Below, in pieces: positions 34,592 through 45,200 of a DNA stretch of 64,000 bases. Position numbers and translations under genes: made by a program. How positions within the stretch are numbered: position 1 is the first letter of the stretch; every line of letters starts with the position of its first letter. This DNA comes from Nemopilema nomurai (taxonomy: Eukaryota > Cnidaria > Scyphozoa > Rhizostomeae > Rhizostomatidae). The notes beneath the pieces are model-generated. The model ran no database searches. It had not been told where the DNA came from and saw only the letters and a program-made list of their open reading frames with translations. The DNA lies in NCBI GenBank assembly GCA_003864495.1, contig ML133505.1:1-64000 (forward strand), given 5' to 3'.

Positions 34592-37500
34592 CTAAATATG
34601 ATAGATACACCATCGATATTACTGATGAAGCCCAAACGTATGACAAAAGAAATCGACAATTCAAAAATATTGAATTTAAAAGATAGCTCCGTTGTTTAAG
34701 CTGATGGTAATTCTACATTGATTTGGTAATTGATTTGGCATTGAAAGCTTGTACATTTTCAGAGTAATCTTTGCACAAGCATTTTTATTTTTGGCACATT
34801 TCCAAAAACATATAGATGCTTTGAGATTCATACCTCCATAAACTTCAAGTTCAGTAAATGCAATTCTGCTTTTTCTGTCGACAAACACACCGACGTATCG
34901 ACCAAACAGAACAGTTGGACAACTATAGTTGGACATTGTATTCGACACGTTTCCGTCTTTGATACAGAGTCGGTTATTGCGTCCGCCACTAGAGCTGTTA
35001 TCTCCAACACTGACATTAAGCGGATTTAGATTATAAAATTTCAAGGGTCCTAATATTGCAATCATTTTCACTGCTCTCTGTTCAACAAGGTCCACTCGCC
35101 ACCACGGATAATTTTCAATCAATGTTGCGGCTCTCAAGCCTGATAAACTTCCATCATTTCCAAAACTGGCATTAAATATCCCTTCGCTGTTTATGTATGT
35201 TGATGACTGAGCCGCAGGTTTCTTCAAAGCAACGTTTTCTAAAATGTACATGATACTTAAGAGGAAGGTAAGCCAAATATATATCAGCTTGAAGATGTCC
35301 TAGAGCATGATTCTTTAATTTTGATTAAAATGTTCAAAAAATAGGCATCCTAGCAAAAGCATTATTAGATTAGAGCTTTAGTAGTTCAGCAACTTTATAG
35401 CCCATCAACTGGCTATGAGGCGGAAACATTTTCTTAAAGCATAATTTTTTGGAAGGTTATAACTCTACGCAAAATTGAAATTAACTCTTCACTTCCGATA
35501 TTGACATAGCTATGTGTACGTCTATAGCTATTTCTAAAATGTACACGATACTTACTCGGTGGTTACTGAAGGTTATTCATAGCTACTCCAGACAAAGCTG
35601 TCGGTCACAAAACAATTTTAGCATGATACCACTAGCCGAAGCTAGAAAAATTACACTATCCACTCGAAATGAAACATGCCAACAGAAACGTAGAGTTTTA
35701 GGTGAACTCGAGAGGCCTTAAGCTCGCATGCTGTAGCTGTTCCTAACAATTGAATAAATATGAATACTGATTTTGAGTGATTACTTGCTTGAAATGAAAA
35801 AGAGAAGCTTAATGGGGTAAAAAAATCTATAAACAGCAATAGTTATTTTATTTATCAATTTTCTCTGAATTGCAGAAGTGGTTCAGAAGTTCTGCAAAAG
35901 CTTCGTTTTTGGTTGATACATCTTCAAAAACAGCAAACATTGGCCAACTTAACGCTTTGTGCAGCGGCAATCGGCTCGCACTCCGCGCAGCGGCAATCGG
36001 CTCGCACTCTGCGCAGCGGCTGTCCGCTTGTGCTTTATGTCTTGTCACGCTACCTTGTTACTTAAATGCTACTGATGGGCCTAACTTTTGGCTGTCAAAT
36101 ATCTGACAAATGTTCTTGTTGGGATTAATAAAACCCTTTAGCTTCAAGCATTTCACGCTTATTTAAAATGGTCCATGCGCTGGTAAAATTGAGAGATGGC
36201 TATGAACAGTAGAGCATAAAAAACTATATTGCATTTACAAGACAATACCAGAGAAATGAATTCGATGAGAGATAAATGGGAGTCAAAGCAACAGAAAAGT
36301 CAAAGTCTCGTTAAAGTTTGAGTAATTGTGGGTGCACTCCCCTTTGTTTATTGCCATTAACAATCAAAATAAAACTGAATACAGTCGATGAAGACTTACA
36401 ACTATTGTGGGATAAGCTCACACTCTAGTGATTCAGATTGCTTCTTCAGTGCAAGGCAAAGCTAAATATCAATTTCCAACTTTACAGCCAATTCACTTAG
36501 TGCATAGTTTCTGCGAACAAGTAACTTACAGTTTCAACTCTTTGTTGCTTTTTAGAAAAATCAGGTGACACAGGAAGGAAGGGGAATGACTGAGTATTGT
36601 TGGCATCACATTCAATCAATTAGTGGTACATGGGTATATCAATATCCACTTGCATATAGTTCATCTTATATTTAGTTATAAAGCAAAAAGGATTAGGTCG
36701 ATTTCATTTTGATAAAACTTACCAGCGCAGCTTCTCCCATCTCCACGAAATCCAACGTTACATTGACAGGAATACGAGCCATACATGTTGGTACAATTGC
36801 TTTCTGGTGACATCTGTGTGTTTGAGCCTTGCATTCGTCGAAATCTATCAATATCAAGACGTGTTATTTTCCATTTTTTTGAATACTTTTGAATTCTTTT
36901 CCTAATTTAAATTTTCAAAGAGAAATATTTAAGATGAATAGGAAAATGCGCTTTTAACAAATGAGTGATTGAACTGATAAAAAAAATTGAATTATCCATT
37001 TAGTTTTTTGCAGAAATGTGAAACTGCCTCACCGAGACATTTGTAACCAGGACATGTGCATGTATCGATGCACTTTTCTCCAGTCCTGCAAGGATGTTCT
37101 GATTGGCAGAGCTGACCAACCTACAAAATTTGAAAAAATTCACTTACCATCAGAATCAAACAACTACCTCTAAAAAGCCGTTCATTATGTCATACACTTT
37201 GGTAGGCATATTTTGCTAAAATTCTATAACTTAACACTTTTATTAAATATCAGTCTTCTCTATTAGAATTTTGTGTCAATCAATTGAAGTTGCTATTTAA
37301 ACTTACAGGCAATTCATCATAACGAGTAGAATAGTATGTCCAACCAGCTACTGCCTGTGTTTCGATGCCGTCATTAGGGTCCTGTGCTGATTTGTTGTTC
37401 AACTGACAAGCACCAAGCTCCTCATTTACATTGATAGATTTGCATAGCTGTTCTTTAATGCATTCGAACTTACACGTATACTCATCAAGACTGTCAAACG

Positions 37501-37619
37501 TGCGAAAGGCGGCCCTGAGTGAGCGATCTTCAAGCACAACAGAGAAGTTGGCAAAAGTTTTGCATGATAATCGAAGTATTTCTCCATTGACATCTTGTGA
37601 AGTCACTATCATCCACAGC
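34146..37619 (-). CDS. B1: PAN–EGF–EGF–FTP–FTP gene, one 1-base break
   Basis: Exons: PAN 37619–37307, EGF 37120–37033, Ca-EGF 36844–36723, FTP2 35238–34834, FTP1 34591–34146, all with AG/GT borders and matching phases. Four exons are fully open, ending in the family stop after E-V-Y-G-N-V-I-T-T-L. The Ca-EGF exon is one base short in a T run (acaatt at about 36795 against acaaatt in B2). B2 is intact there, so sequence error, haplotype variation and real mutation are all possible. The signal-peptide exon is not identified. This is the best-preserved copy of the family here and would encode a secreted five-domain protein of about 460 residues plus its leader. Confidence 0.8.
34834..35238 (-). 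CDS. B1 exon: FTP2 domain
   Basis: 405 bp, open, symmetrical phase 1. E-N-V-A-L-K-K-P-A-A-Q-S-S-T start, P-W-W-R-V-D-L, N-P-L-N-V-S-V-G-D-N, G-G-R-N-N-R-L-C, Y-S-C-P-T-V-L-F-G-R-Y-V-G-V-F, E-L-E-V-Y-G. Acceptor catttTAG, donor GTATGA. Confidence 0.88.
35961..36029. repeat. 26-bp GC-rich tandem repeat, ~2.6 copies
   Basis: Unit gcagcggcaatcggctcgca plus six bases, inside the intron between Ca-EGF and FTP2 of B1. The duplicate in B2 (58695–58790) has about one more copy. Confidence 0.85.
36723..36844 (-). CDS. B1 exon: calcium-binding-type EGF (1 base short)
   Basis: 122 bp against 123 in B0 and B2. Begins D-F-D-E-C-K-A-Q-T-H-R-C-H-Q-K-A-I and then slips frame at the T run. With the B2 base count the frame is C-T-N-M-Y-G-S-Y-S-C-Q-C to S-C-A-G. 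Donor GTAAGT. Confidence 0.75.
37033..37120 (-). CDS. B1 exon: EGF-like
   Basis: 88 bp, intact: [20 protein letters not shown] then P-G-Y-K-C-L-G. Acceptor ttttgtAG, donor GTGAGG. Confidence 0.82.
37307..37619 (-). CDS. B1 exon: PAN/apple domain
   Basis: 313 bp, acceptor cctAG, donor GTAAGT. Open and almost identical to the B0 and B2 exons; the last residue before the donor is Pro where B0 and B2 have His. An in-frame TGA lies just 5' of the acceptor, so the coding sequence must continue in another exon or begin at the internal ATG (M-I-V-T-S-Q), which would lack a signal peptide. Confidence 0.85.
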
Positions 37620-37966
37620 CTAGGAAGTCAAACGAATTTGTTTCAAAATGTTTTCAATTGCATGGATTTTAAATGCTTTCAAAATTTATGGAATTGCATC
37701 TTTAGTAAGAATTAGAGTAATTCAATAAGATAAGTTATTTCAAATGTCGTCACAAAACATCGAAAACAATATAAATGAAAATTGGGAACTATGTTGCTTA
37801 ATTAACAAGCTTGGTGCTTGCAGGCATCTTCCATCGTTATAGTCAGCCCTTTGTGAGACATTGTAGAAATGATGGCAAACGTATCAGCGTCGAAAAATCT
37901 CTCAATCGTTTCATTATTGCATTAAGACGAGAAAGGCTTTTGCTTAAACACGTTGTCGGTACTCAC

Positions 37967-38035
37967 AGCTGCAACAACATGACTTGTTAGTTCGTTGAAG
38001 CGAATGTTTTGAATTATTCTTGTGAAACACACCGT
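37967..38035 (-). other. Conserved island upstream of B1 PAN
   Basis: 69 bp, acceptor tttgcAG, donor GTGAGTA; counterpart of 20348–20416. Just 3' of it in transcript order (37870–37915) is another conserved stretch that reads E-R-F-F-D-A-D-T-F-A-I-I-S-T with mainly synonymous changes from B0. The two may be remnants of 5' exons. Confidence 0.2.
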
Positions 38036-40435
38036 CTGCAAAAACAGGTCAACAGGTCAATAAACCGATGGAAAAATTGTGAAATTCAATGCTGAAATAA
38101 TGATTCTTTTTGCCGATAATCATTATCTACTTTAACAGCAAGGATTTAACTCACTTGCATTCAGAGGAGGTTGAATACGTGCAACAAATTTTGCGGCAAA
38201 CTTTTAGATAAAATTCAAGATGACGTTGAAGTTCTTTATTCCCTTCTGTGACATTTTGCTGAAGGTTGAATTTTTTTTATATACTGGCCATGATTTTTGC
38301 ATCATTTGCTCTCGAAGATATCACTTCATCGTTGTTATTGCCATAATAAGGTAGGAATAAATTCTTCTCTATTACTCGTTAGTCCATTGCGAATAAGATA
38401 AAAAAATTTTCGACAAATTAAACCCAGGCAGTTTTCCTTTCGTCTACTTCTAGATTTGATCTGAATGAGCAGGCTGCCCTTTTGCACTCTGTTGTGAATG
38501 TAAACTATTGTTGAACTGATCTTTCATTTCTTTTTTTTTATTAGAAAGGTATCTAGTCCAAGATAGCCTCTAACCTAATTACAACATGAAAACAACAATA
38601 AAAATTAATAGAATTACCTATACATCAACCTGTCAAACGTTAATATCAACTCAATTTTAAATAGTACAATTTTTTTAATTACGAAAGCACGAAAAAAATT
38701 AAACATACGCAATATCAAAAAGCTATTTTACAGCAAAAAATCTATATAATGAACTAATACTTAGAGTCCGGGGTTTGAACATCTTGGGAATCAGTATTGT
38801 TCTACTGTTCTTTCAATCTTATTTCAAAGAATCTTTATAGAAAAATGGCTAGTATGAACATTTTGGTCAACATGGGTCTGATTCTCAATAACATATCATC
38901 ACCGTTCACTTTGAGTTAAACAAACGCGGCTTCCTTCATTATTCACGATTCGGGTACAATCCGGCATTTCAACTAAGTTCAACTGTTCTGGTGAGATGTA
39001 CAAGTGTAATGCTTGATTAAGAGAAAATTGCCTATAAAATTCTGAAAATACCTAGAAAATAAAAAAATTTGCTTCCCTCAAAGATTAACAATATTGACTG
39101 AAATTAAAACTTTTCCATCTAAGCAAAGAATTTCAAAAACAAAAAACTACACATTACCAAATCTAAAACAATCAAACATACAACTAAATACTGTATAAAC
39201 AAGACACAAACACTACAAATTGATAGAAGAAATCTCTATACAACATAGAAGTAATTAAAGCTGCCTGTAAGAAGCCATTTAGAGTAGGAACTTTCTTAAT
39301 AGTTACAAAACTAGTTGGAGAGAGAGTATCTCCTGACAAAATTAAATAAGAAATGTGACAATTTTAGCTGATAAGTACTTTGTCTTTGCCATGTTCTGAA
39401 TCAATCAGTTCAAGAATTGAAACGGGAGTAGTAGTAATCTTTTTTTAAAAGAAAAGATTCTAACCTTGTGACTTGTGTTATGAGATAATTTATCTTCATT
39501 ATCTTCAATTGCCTTTGCTTTATCTTCACCTTTTGTTCAAACCCAGCTTATTCATTTTGAAAAAAATTTTCAATCGATTTTGCGATTTTACGTATAACAT
39601 TAAAGCTCTGTGAAAGCTAGATAAAGAATAGGATTCTTCACGGAGGCGAACAAAAATGTTTGTATGCAAAAAATAGAAGAAATATAACCAGTTTTTGCAG
39701 GAAATGGCTAAAAGCTTGAAGTAAAATCCATTTCAATCAAACACACTAAAGGATGTAAACTAGGGCGCATGATTGATTGTACATGACCAATAATGGTCAT
39801 TTTCACTTACCTTCGAATGCCAAATAAAGAAAGCCATAAACTTTTGCTATTCAGCGGTGAATTCTAATATGGTTTATGGTCTAAGGTCATGTCTCCCTGC
39901 ATCCAAAAGATTGCATTTCCACCCAATATATAAACTTAGTTGTTGAGGAAACTTCATACCATTATGAAGCTCTGTATTTATTACGCAATATTCAAAGACT
40001 TTTGGAGAAATTTAAACATGTTGAAACGAGCATAAGTTCTAAAACATCTGCTAAAGCCGCGTCGAAATTGTGAATGACGCAATTCCTAAATGTGAGAGAC
40101 GGAAGAAGTGTGATTCGGCTTCTGGGCAACAACTTTTGGTGGATAAGGATTGTGCCAAACATTCAGTGATTGCAATGCAAAACGAACTGGGAAAGAATGA
40201 CTTAAAAAGCAAGCATGACCTAATCAGAAAAGACTCTTTGCTTCCAGGCCATTCTGAACTAGATAGGCTTTTCAAATGAATCAATTATATCACAGTAGTT
40301 TTATAAAATTATAGTTAAAGGTTTAGAATTTGAATGTGCTCAAATGCTAAATTGTGATACATTTCGTTAATTCGTTGACATTTTAGAATCCATTAACAGT
40401 GTACCAAAATTCTCCTTCCTTGAAAGTTAGGGAAT
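38036..40435. other. Upstream region of B1
   Basis: AT-rich, no gene. About 38490–39600 is paralogous to 44870–46500 and, more weakly, to 21890–24400. Duplicated almost unchanged at about 60797–63197 except for a divergent patch at about 39695–39800 against 62455–62560. Confidence 0.45.
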
Positions 40436-40634
40436 CGAAGCTGCATCTTCATAACCCTCCACTTCACAAAGTTGTAGACACTCTATTCTGTTTACGTACA
40501 CAGTCACGTATCCACCATGCAGTAACTTTGGGCAGTAAAAGTGCTTGAACTCTCTAGTGTTTAGGATTCCATCGTCCGCACACATTGTATTGTTTCGTCC
40601 ACTATTCTAACTATCGTCTCCAATACTGACATTA
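40436..40634 (-). pseudogene. Relic FTP1 last exon (3' half), second type
   Basis: Minus strand reads N-V-S-I-G-D-D-S, stop, N-S-G-R-N-N-T-M-C-A-D-D-G-I-L-N to C-E-V-E-G-Y-E. It begins at the same V-G-D-D strand as the relic at 32393–32594. Duplicate at 63198–63396. Confidence 0.75.
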
Positions 40635-40961
40635 ACATAAAATTTCAAAAACCGCGAGATCTATTAAGAAAGATGGCTTCATCTTTATGTTGGGCCTTTC
40701 CTCGTATTATTGATTTTAGAAGGATATATTTGCAATCATCTAGAGCTTCTCTAACTAGCAAAGCGCAGAATGTGTAAGTGATTTGACATAAGCGGGATTC
40801 ATGTCTACGACAAGATGCCCTACCTTGTTTCATGACAACTGACCTAGCTATAAATGGCTCAAAATCTTACCACTATGTCACTGTCAAAGTGCTTTCCCAG
40901 TAAGGAGTCATTACAACTCAATTGAAAACTAAGAAATGAATCAGAACTCAGAGAAACTAAC

Positions 40962-41916
40962 CAGGGGCGGATCCAGGCCGCCGCCAACGCCTTACATAAG
41001 GCAGTCAGAACTTTCAAAGTCTTGTAAGAGATATCTTGGCCATTCTAAGATTTTTTACGGGTTTAAACACTTCCCCGCTGTTTTGCTTTATTTTCGCCTT
41101 TAAATAGCAATGACATCCATATCTACGCTTGAATCTCGGTTTGGTGAATTTCGAAAGAGATGAGCCAGTTTCCTTCCATATTTGGCTATCTCTTTGTAAT
41201 CTCTTTTATTGTGCTGCATTTCGAACAATCGTGCGGCATTGCGTTCTGTCAAAGTTGCATTGTGTTGGAGCTCCAAAGAATTGTGCTGCAGCGAAAAGCA
41301 ATTGTGCGGTGCTAGAAACAATGAGTGACATCCAAAAGCTTGAAATGCTGCACAAGCCATTGTTGGAATTGTGAGATGCCGCACAATCAACTTCTAGGAA
41401 GAACAATCGATTTGACAGCTTACACAATGCTGTTCCCTCAAATAACAAAACGGTCTCGAATGCCGCACAATCGATTGGGACCGCCGCACATTGTACTAGA
41501 TTGTTCGGCCTGAGACAGAAAACAACTTTTCGAAGCTTTGAAACCCAGTGGTCAACAATTTATTTTGGCGGGATTAAGTCAAGGAACGCTGGAAAATACC
41601 TCGGAAAAGAAAATTGGAACTTCTAAGAATGATTAGATCTCGAATTGTGGAAGGTGCCATAGATTAGATCAATAAACGCAGTTTTTGTTATTGTGGTAAA
41701 CGTAAATCGCTTTCAAAATTTTATGCTCTACACAGTTCATCAGAAGAAATGGTGGCAACTTTTTGCAAAGGATAACTAAATCAGTTTTTGTCATATGGGC
41801 GGTTCCTGTGCATTTCCTTAAAATTGCTGCTTCCGAGATTCTTAAAATTTTTGGGGACTCCACCCTCCCTTTTCCGATAAGTGCGGCAGTTAACATTTCC
41901 ACTGGATCCACCCCTG
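40962..41916. mobile_element. hAT-like non-autonomous DNA transposon (955 bp)
   Basis: Left end CAGGGGCGGATCCAGG at 40962 and right end CACTGGATCCACCCCTG ending at 41916 are imperfect inverted repeats of the kind seen on animal hAT-like elements. Flanking octamers aaactaac (40954–40961) and acattaac (41917–41924) match at 6 of 8 positions, consistent with an aged 8-bp target duplication. No transposase frame is present. The centre (41205–41515) holds many copies, in both orientations, of a ttgtgcggc/gccgcacaa motif. A truncated duplicate starts at 63724. Confidence 0.6.
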
Positions 41917-42117
41917 ACATTAACAATAAAACAAACCTCAAGAGCTATATTTTCCAGTTGATTTCCAGTGCGACAAATAAACTGGGGTATCTAATGAAAT
42001 GTGGCACTGATGGAGAGGTAAATCAGAAAGAATTCAATCTTTCATAACGTGAAAGCTTTCATGGTGCATGGGTTTCAAAATTCCTAGCTAATAAGCCAGC
42101 TGTATCAAGAGAAAAGG

Positions 42118-42235
42118 CATTGCCTCTGTCCGTTGCCACAAAGGCTGAACTCCTGCGACACTCAGATCTAAACACTTGAGTCATAGCAAGGTTGATGCAC
42201 TTCGAAGCAAGAAATGCAAGAAGCAGATGTCAGAA
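42118..42235 (-). pseudogene. Relic A-type first exon (signal peptide + PAN N-terminus)
   Basis: Minus strand retains F-L-A-S-K-C-I-N-L-A-M-T-Q-V-F-R-S-E-C-R-R then S-A-F-V-A-T-D-R-G in frame, closely matching A1 exon 1. It stops abruptly where the rest of the PAN domain should follow, and the ATG is not preserved. Confidence 0.72.
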
Positions 42236-45200
42236 ACAGGCTATTATGCCCAAAACATGTTGATCTGTATGAAGTAAGGTACGGAATTCATTCTCTCGTA
42301 TGAAAAGAAACGATTCAATGAACAATTTAAAATGAAATTCAAGACAAGACAAGAAATTCATCAATATATTTCGAAATGTTTAAATTGATTACAAGAATTG
42401 TGACAAGCAGGCACAGAGCAGAAGACAGTATGGGCCATTCTTTACAAATGAATCAAAAAACTGAAAACGTTGGAAGAATTATGAGTATGATCTTCATATC
42501 AGAAGCCAATACGAGAAGTAGAAAGCAAGTATTTTGTATGCATCGATGTGCAAGAGCAAAGGTAAATTCAGGTTTAACGGTCATTTCTATCTATATGATA
42601 ACAAGTCAAATTGCTCTGTAATGTAATGTAACTTTATTGAAACTGTTGACTTCCAGGCAAATAGCTCAGCTTTATGCTGCATTGCTAAAAGACATGATTA
42701 GGGTTGGGTGAGAGCACAATCTTACTCTATTTTAGTGACAAGAATGAATGTAGAAAGATGAAACTTACAAATGCTGCGCTTTCAGCAGGATACTGGTTAC
42801 TTGCTTTTTATCTAAGCAAAAGCATCACTTCAGCATACAACAGGTTACTAGTCCTGCTTTACAGAGTTGTATATGAGAGATTGTTATCATGAATACAATT
42901 GGTGATTATAATTACCTTTGTAGTGATTGACAACCTACTGCAGGAGCCGCTGACTGCTCCGGCTGATGTCCTATCAGACTCTGTCTGTTCAACAGTCTTA
43001 TTGCATTTCCAATTCCCAAAAGCTTTTCAGGAATGAAAAACTTTGTCATTAACTATTGATAGCCTTGTGAGTTCTTCATAATTAACCAGGTACCAGCTTC
43101 TGCACAAAGGAAGTTAAACTGTGTAGCAGAGATTTCACTCAACTTTTTCAGATAAAACTTCTTCAACTGAACTAAAAATACCTTGATCCAACAAAAACTC
43201 TTCTAGCGAGAGCAAAATTCACCTTTGCATTACATACGATATTAATTTTAATTGACTACCCTTTACAAGATTGAAACTGGAGTCTAAAAACACCAAATTG
43301 CAAGTTAACCTATCAGAAGCAAACAATTTGGTAGTAAAAATATTATCTTATAAGTAATTTGCCTTACTAACACAGATGGTTCACCATCATTTATTGAATG
43401 ATTAGATTTTAAGCTAATAATTACTTGAGCTAATAATTGCTAATAATTTCTATTGCAACCTTGTGCAAACAGTACAGTTTCTAAGCTTTCCAATTTAGAA
43501 AGATTGACGCAATCGTTTCCTGACGTAATTGCTCCATGTTCGTTAGCATCTGTAGTCTGCCAGACCTGCAACGCATAATAAATGGAAAGGCAGGGGCAAG
43601 CTTCTAAACTGGAACCAAGAAATTAGAAATTTCATAATCTGGCACCAAAGCATTTGCATTCGATACATGATAAATTGAATACCTACTTTATCTACTACAG
43701 GTATCTTCCCTATATGTTTCACTGATGTGGACTGATTTTAAAAGATTCTTAAGGAGCACACCAGCATTTTGACAAAAAACCTTGAAATTGTCTTGTAAAG
43801 CTGCTAATAGCAAGTCTCTACTAAAAAAAAACACTATGGGAAAGAAAGAAAGGCCATGCTCTTTTTGACAAAAGTCTCGTACTACATGCAATATTCCTGC
43901 TTCGCTGTTATATTATGATACATACCAATGATAACTGGATATAGCACAAAACGAAATAGAGATGCACCTGTAACATAAAATCCTTCTTTTGTTGAATTTC
44001 TTTTGAAAAGTTTTTCTTTTTAAATGCTAAGCTATTTCTACACATTAGATATACGCATCACACACAATTTAGTATTATAATAAACACACAACTGATTAAT
44101 TACACATCTTTTAGTTCCGTAAACAAAAATGATACTTTCATGCTTATTGGCAATACAAACTTGTCCCAAATTAAGGACAGACTCATGCTTACCTCTAAAG
44201 ACATTCAGTTCTTGCTGCGCCGAGTTCTGCTGGCTCCTGTTTGACTCTCTCGTTGATCTACACCTGCACAATTCTAAAAAAACTTACCATCACGGTTTCA
44301 TTTCAGAAAAACAAACATACATTCTTTCATTATTAATGAATCGACCAGAATTAGTTATATTAATAAATTAACTGTACTGGTGTTATCCTGCTTAACGGTC
44401 TTGAACAATTTGCTGTTTGTTTTAGTTAAAATTGCCTTTACCCTTCTAAATTTTTTTGTAATATATAGTTTGCTTTCTTCATACAGCAACAAATTTGACT
44501 CAAATTGAAGAATTTTGTAAAAAAAAAGTTGCAAAAGCCAAATATAAAGAAACAGTGTATTAAATAAAGCATTCTATCAAAATAATTCTTGTAATAACGT
44601 AAATAAATCGAACTATATTCAATTTTCCTTTGTTTAATCGTCTTTCTTTATTCGGATTCATCAGATGTATTTGCGATTACGTAAGTTCCAGCAATTTTGA
44701 GAGAAATTATAAGAAATTATGGATCTTAAGACGCTGAGGAAGTGAGGAGTGCTTCAAGGATTTGGACAAATATATTTGTATGGAAATTTAAGGTTGCCAC
44801 CAACATTGTTTTATACCAATTGCAATCCCCTTCCCTTTCCGTTTAGAGCTTCTTCAGTAAGGTTGGAAAAGGTTGCCCTTTTACACTCTGTTGTGAATGT
44901 AAACTACTTGTTGAACTGATCTTTCATTTCAACCATTGCCTTTTGCAAAGCATTGGCTAAGAACGACTGAAGCCCTCTTCTAAACCAATTGCAATCCCCT
45001 TCCTGTTCAATCTAGAGTTTTGTCAGTCAGTCCTGCCTTGTCTTTTCCCTGCTTCGCAACTTTCATTGACGCTCCAGTAGAATTTCATCTTGCAGCCGTT
45101 AAATACCACATAAATTAGCATTTTAGAGCCGTGTACTTGGATTTTTTTTCTAAAATTAACAATACCAGTGGTCAATCTCTTGAGCAGTTCCTTGAGTTCG

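Larger units (their letters stand above)
26870..41238. repeat. Recent segmental duplication, copy 1
   Basis: Collinear and near-identical to 49645–64000 at an offset of about 22.73–22.78 kb. The change in offset is explained by small indels, including the 26-bp repeat. To the left of about 26870 identity drops sharply although the sequences remain alignable. The right limit is set only by the window end. Confidence 0.93.

Noticed and set aside
34592..34664. Apparent signal peptide (M-N-C-R-F-L-L-S-Y-V-W) fused to the B1 FTP1 exon
   Set aside because: A splice acceptor lies at the FTP1 border and all paralogues diverge upstream of it; the hydrophobic stretch is intronic read-through.
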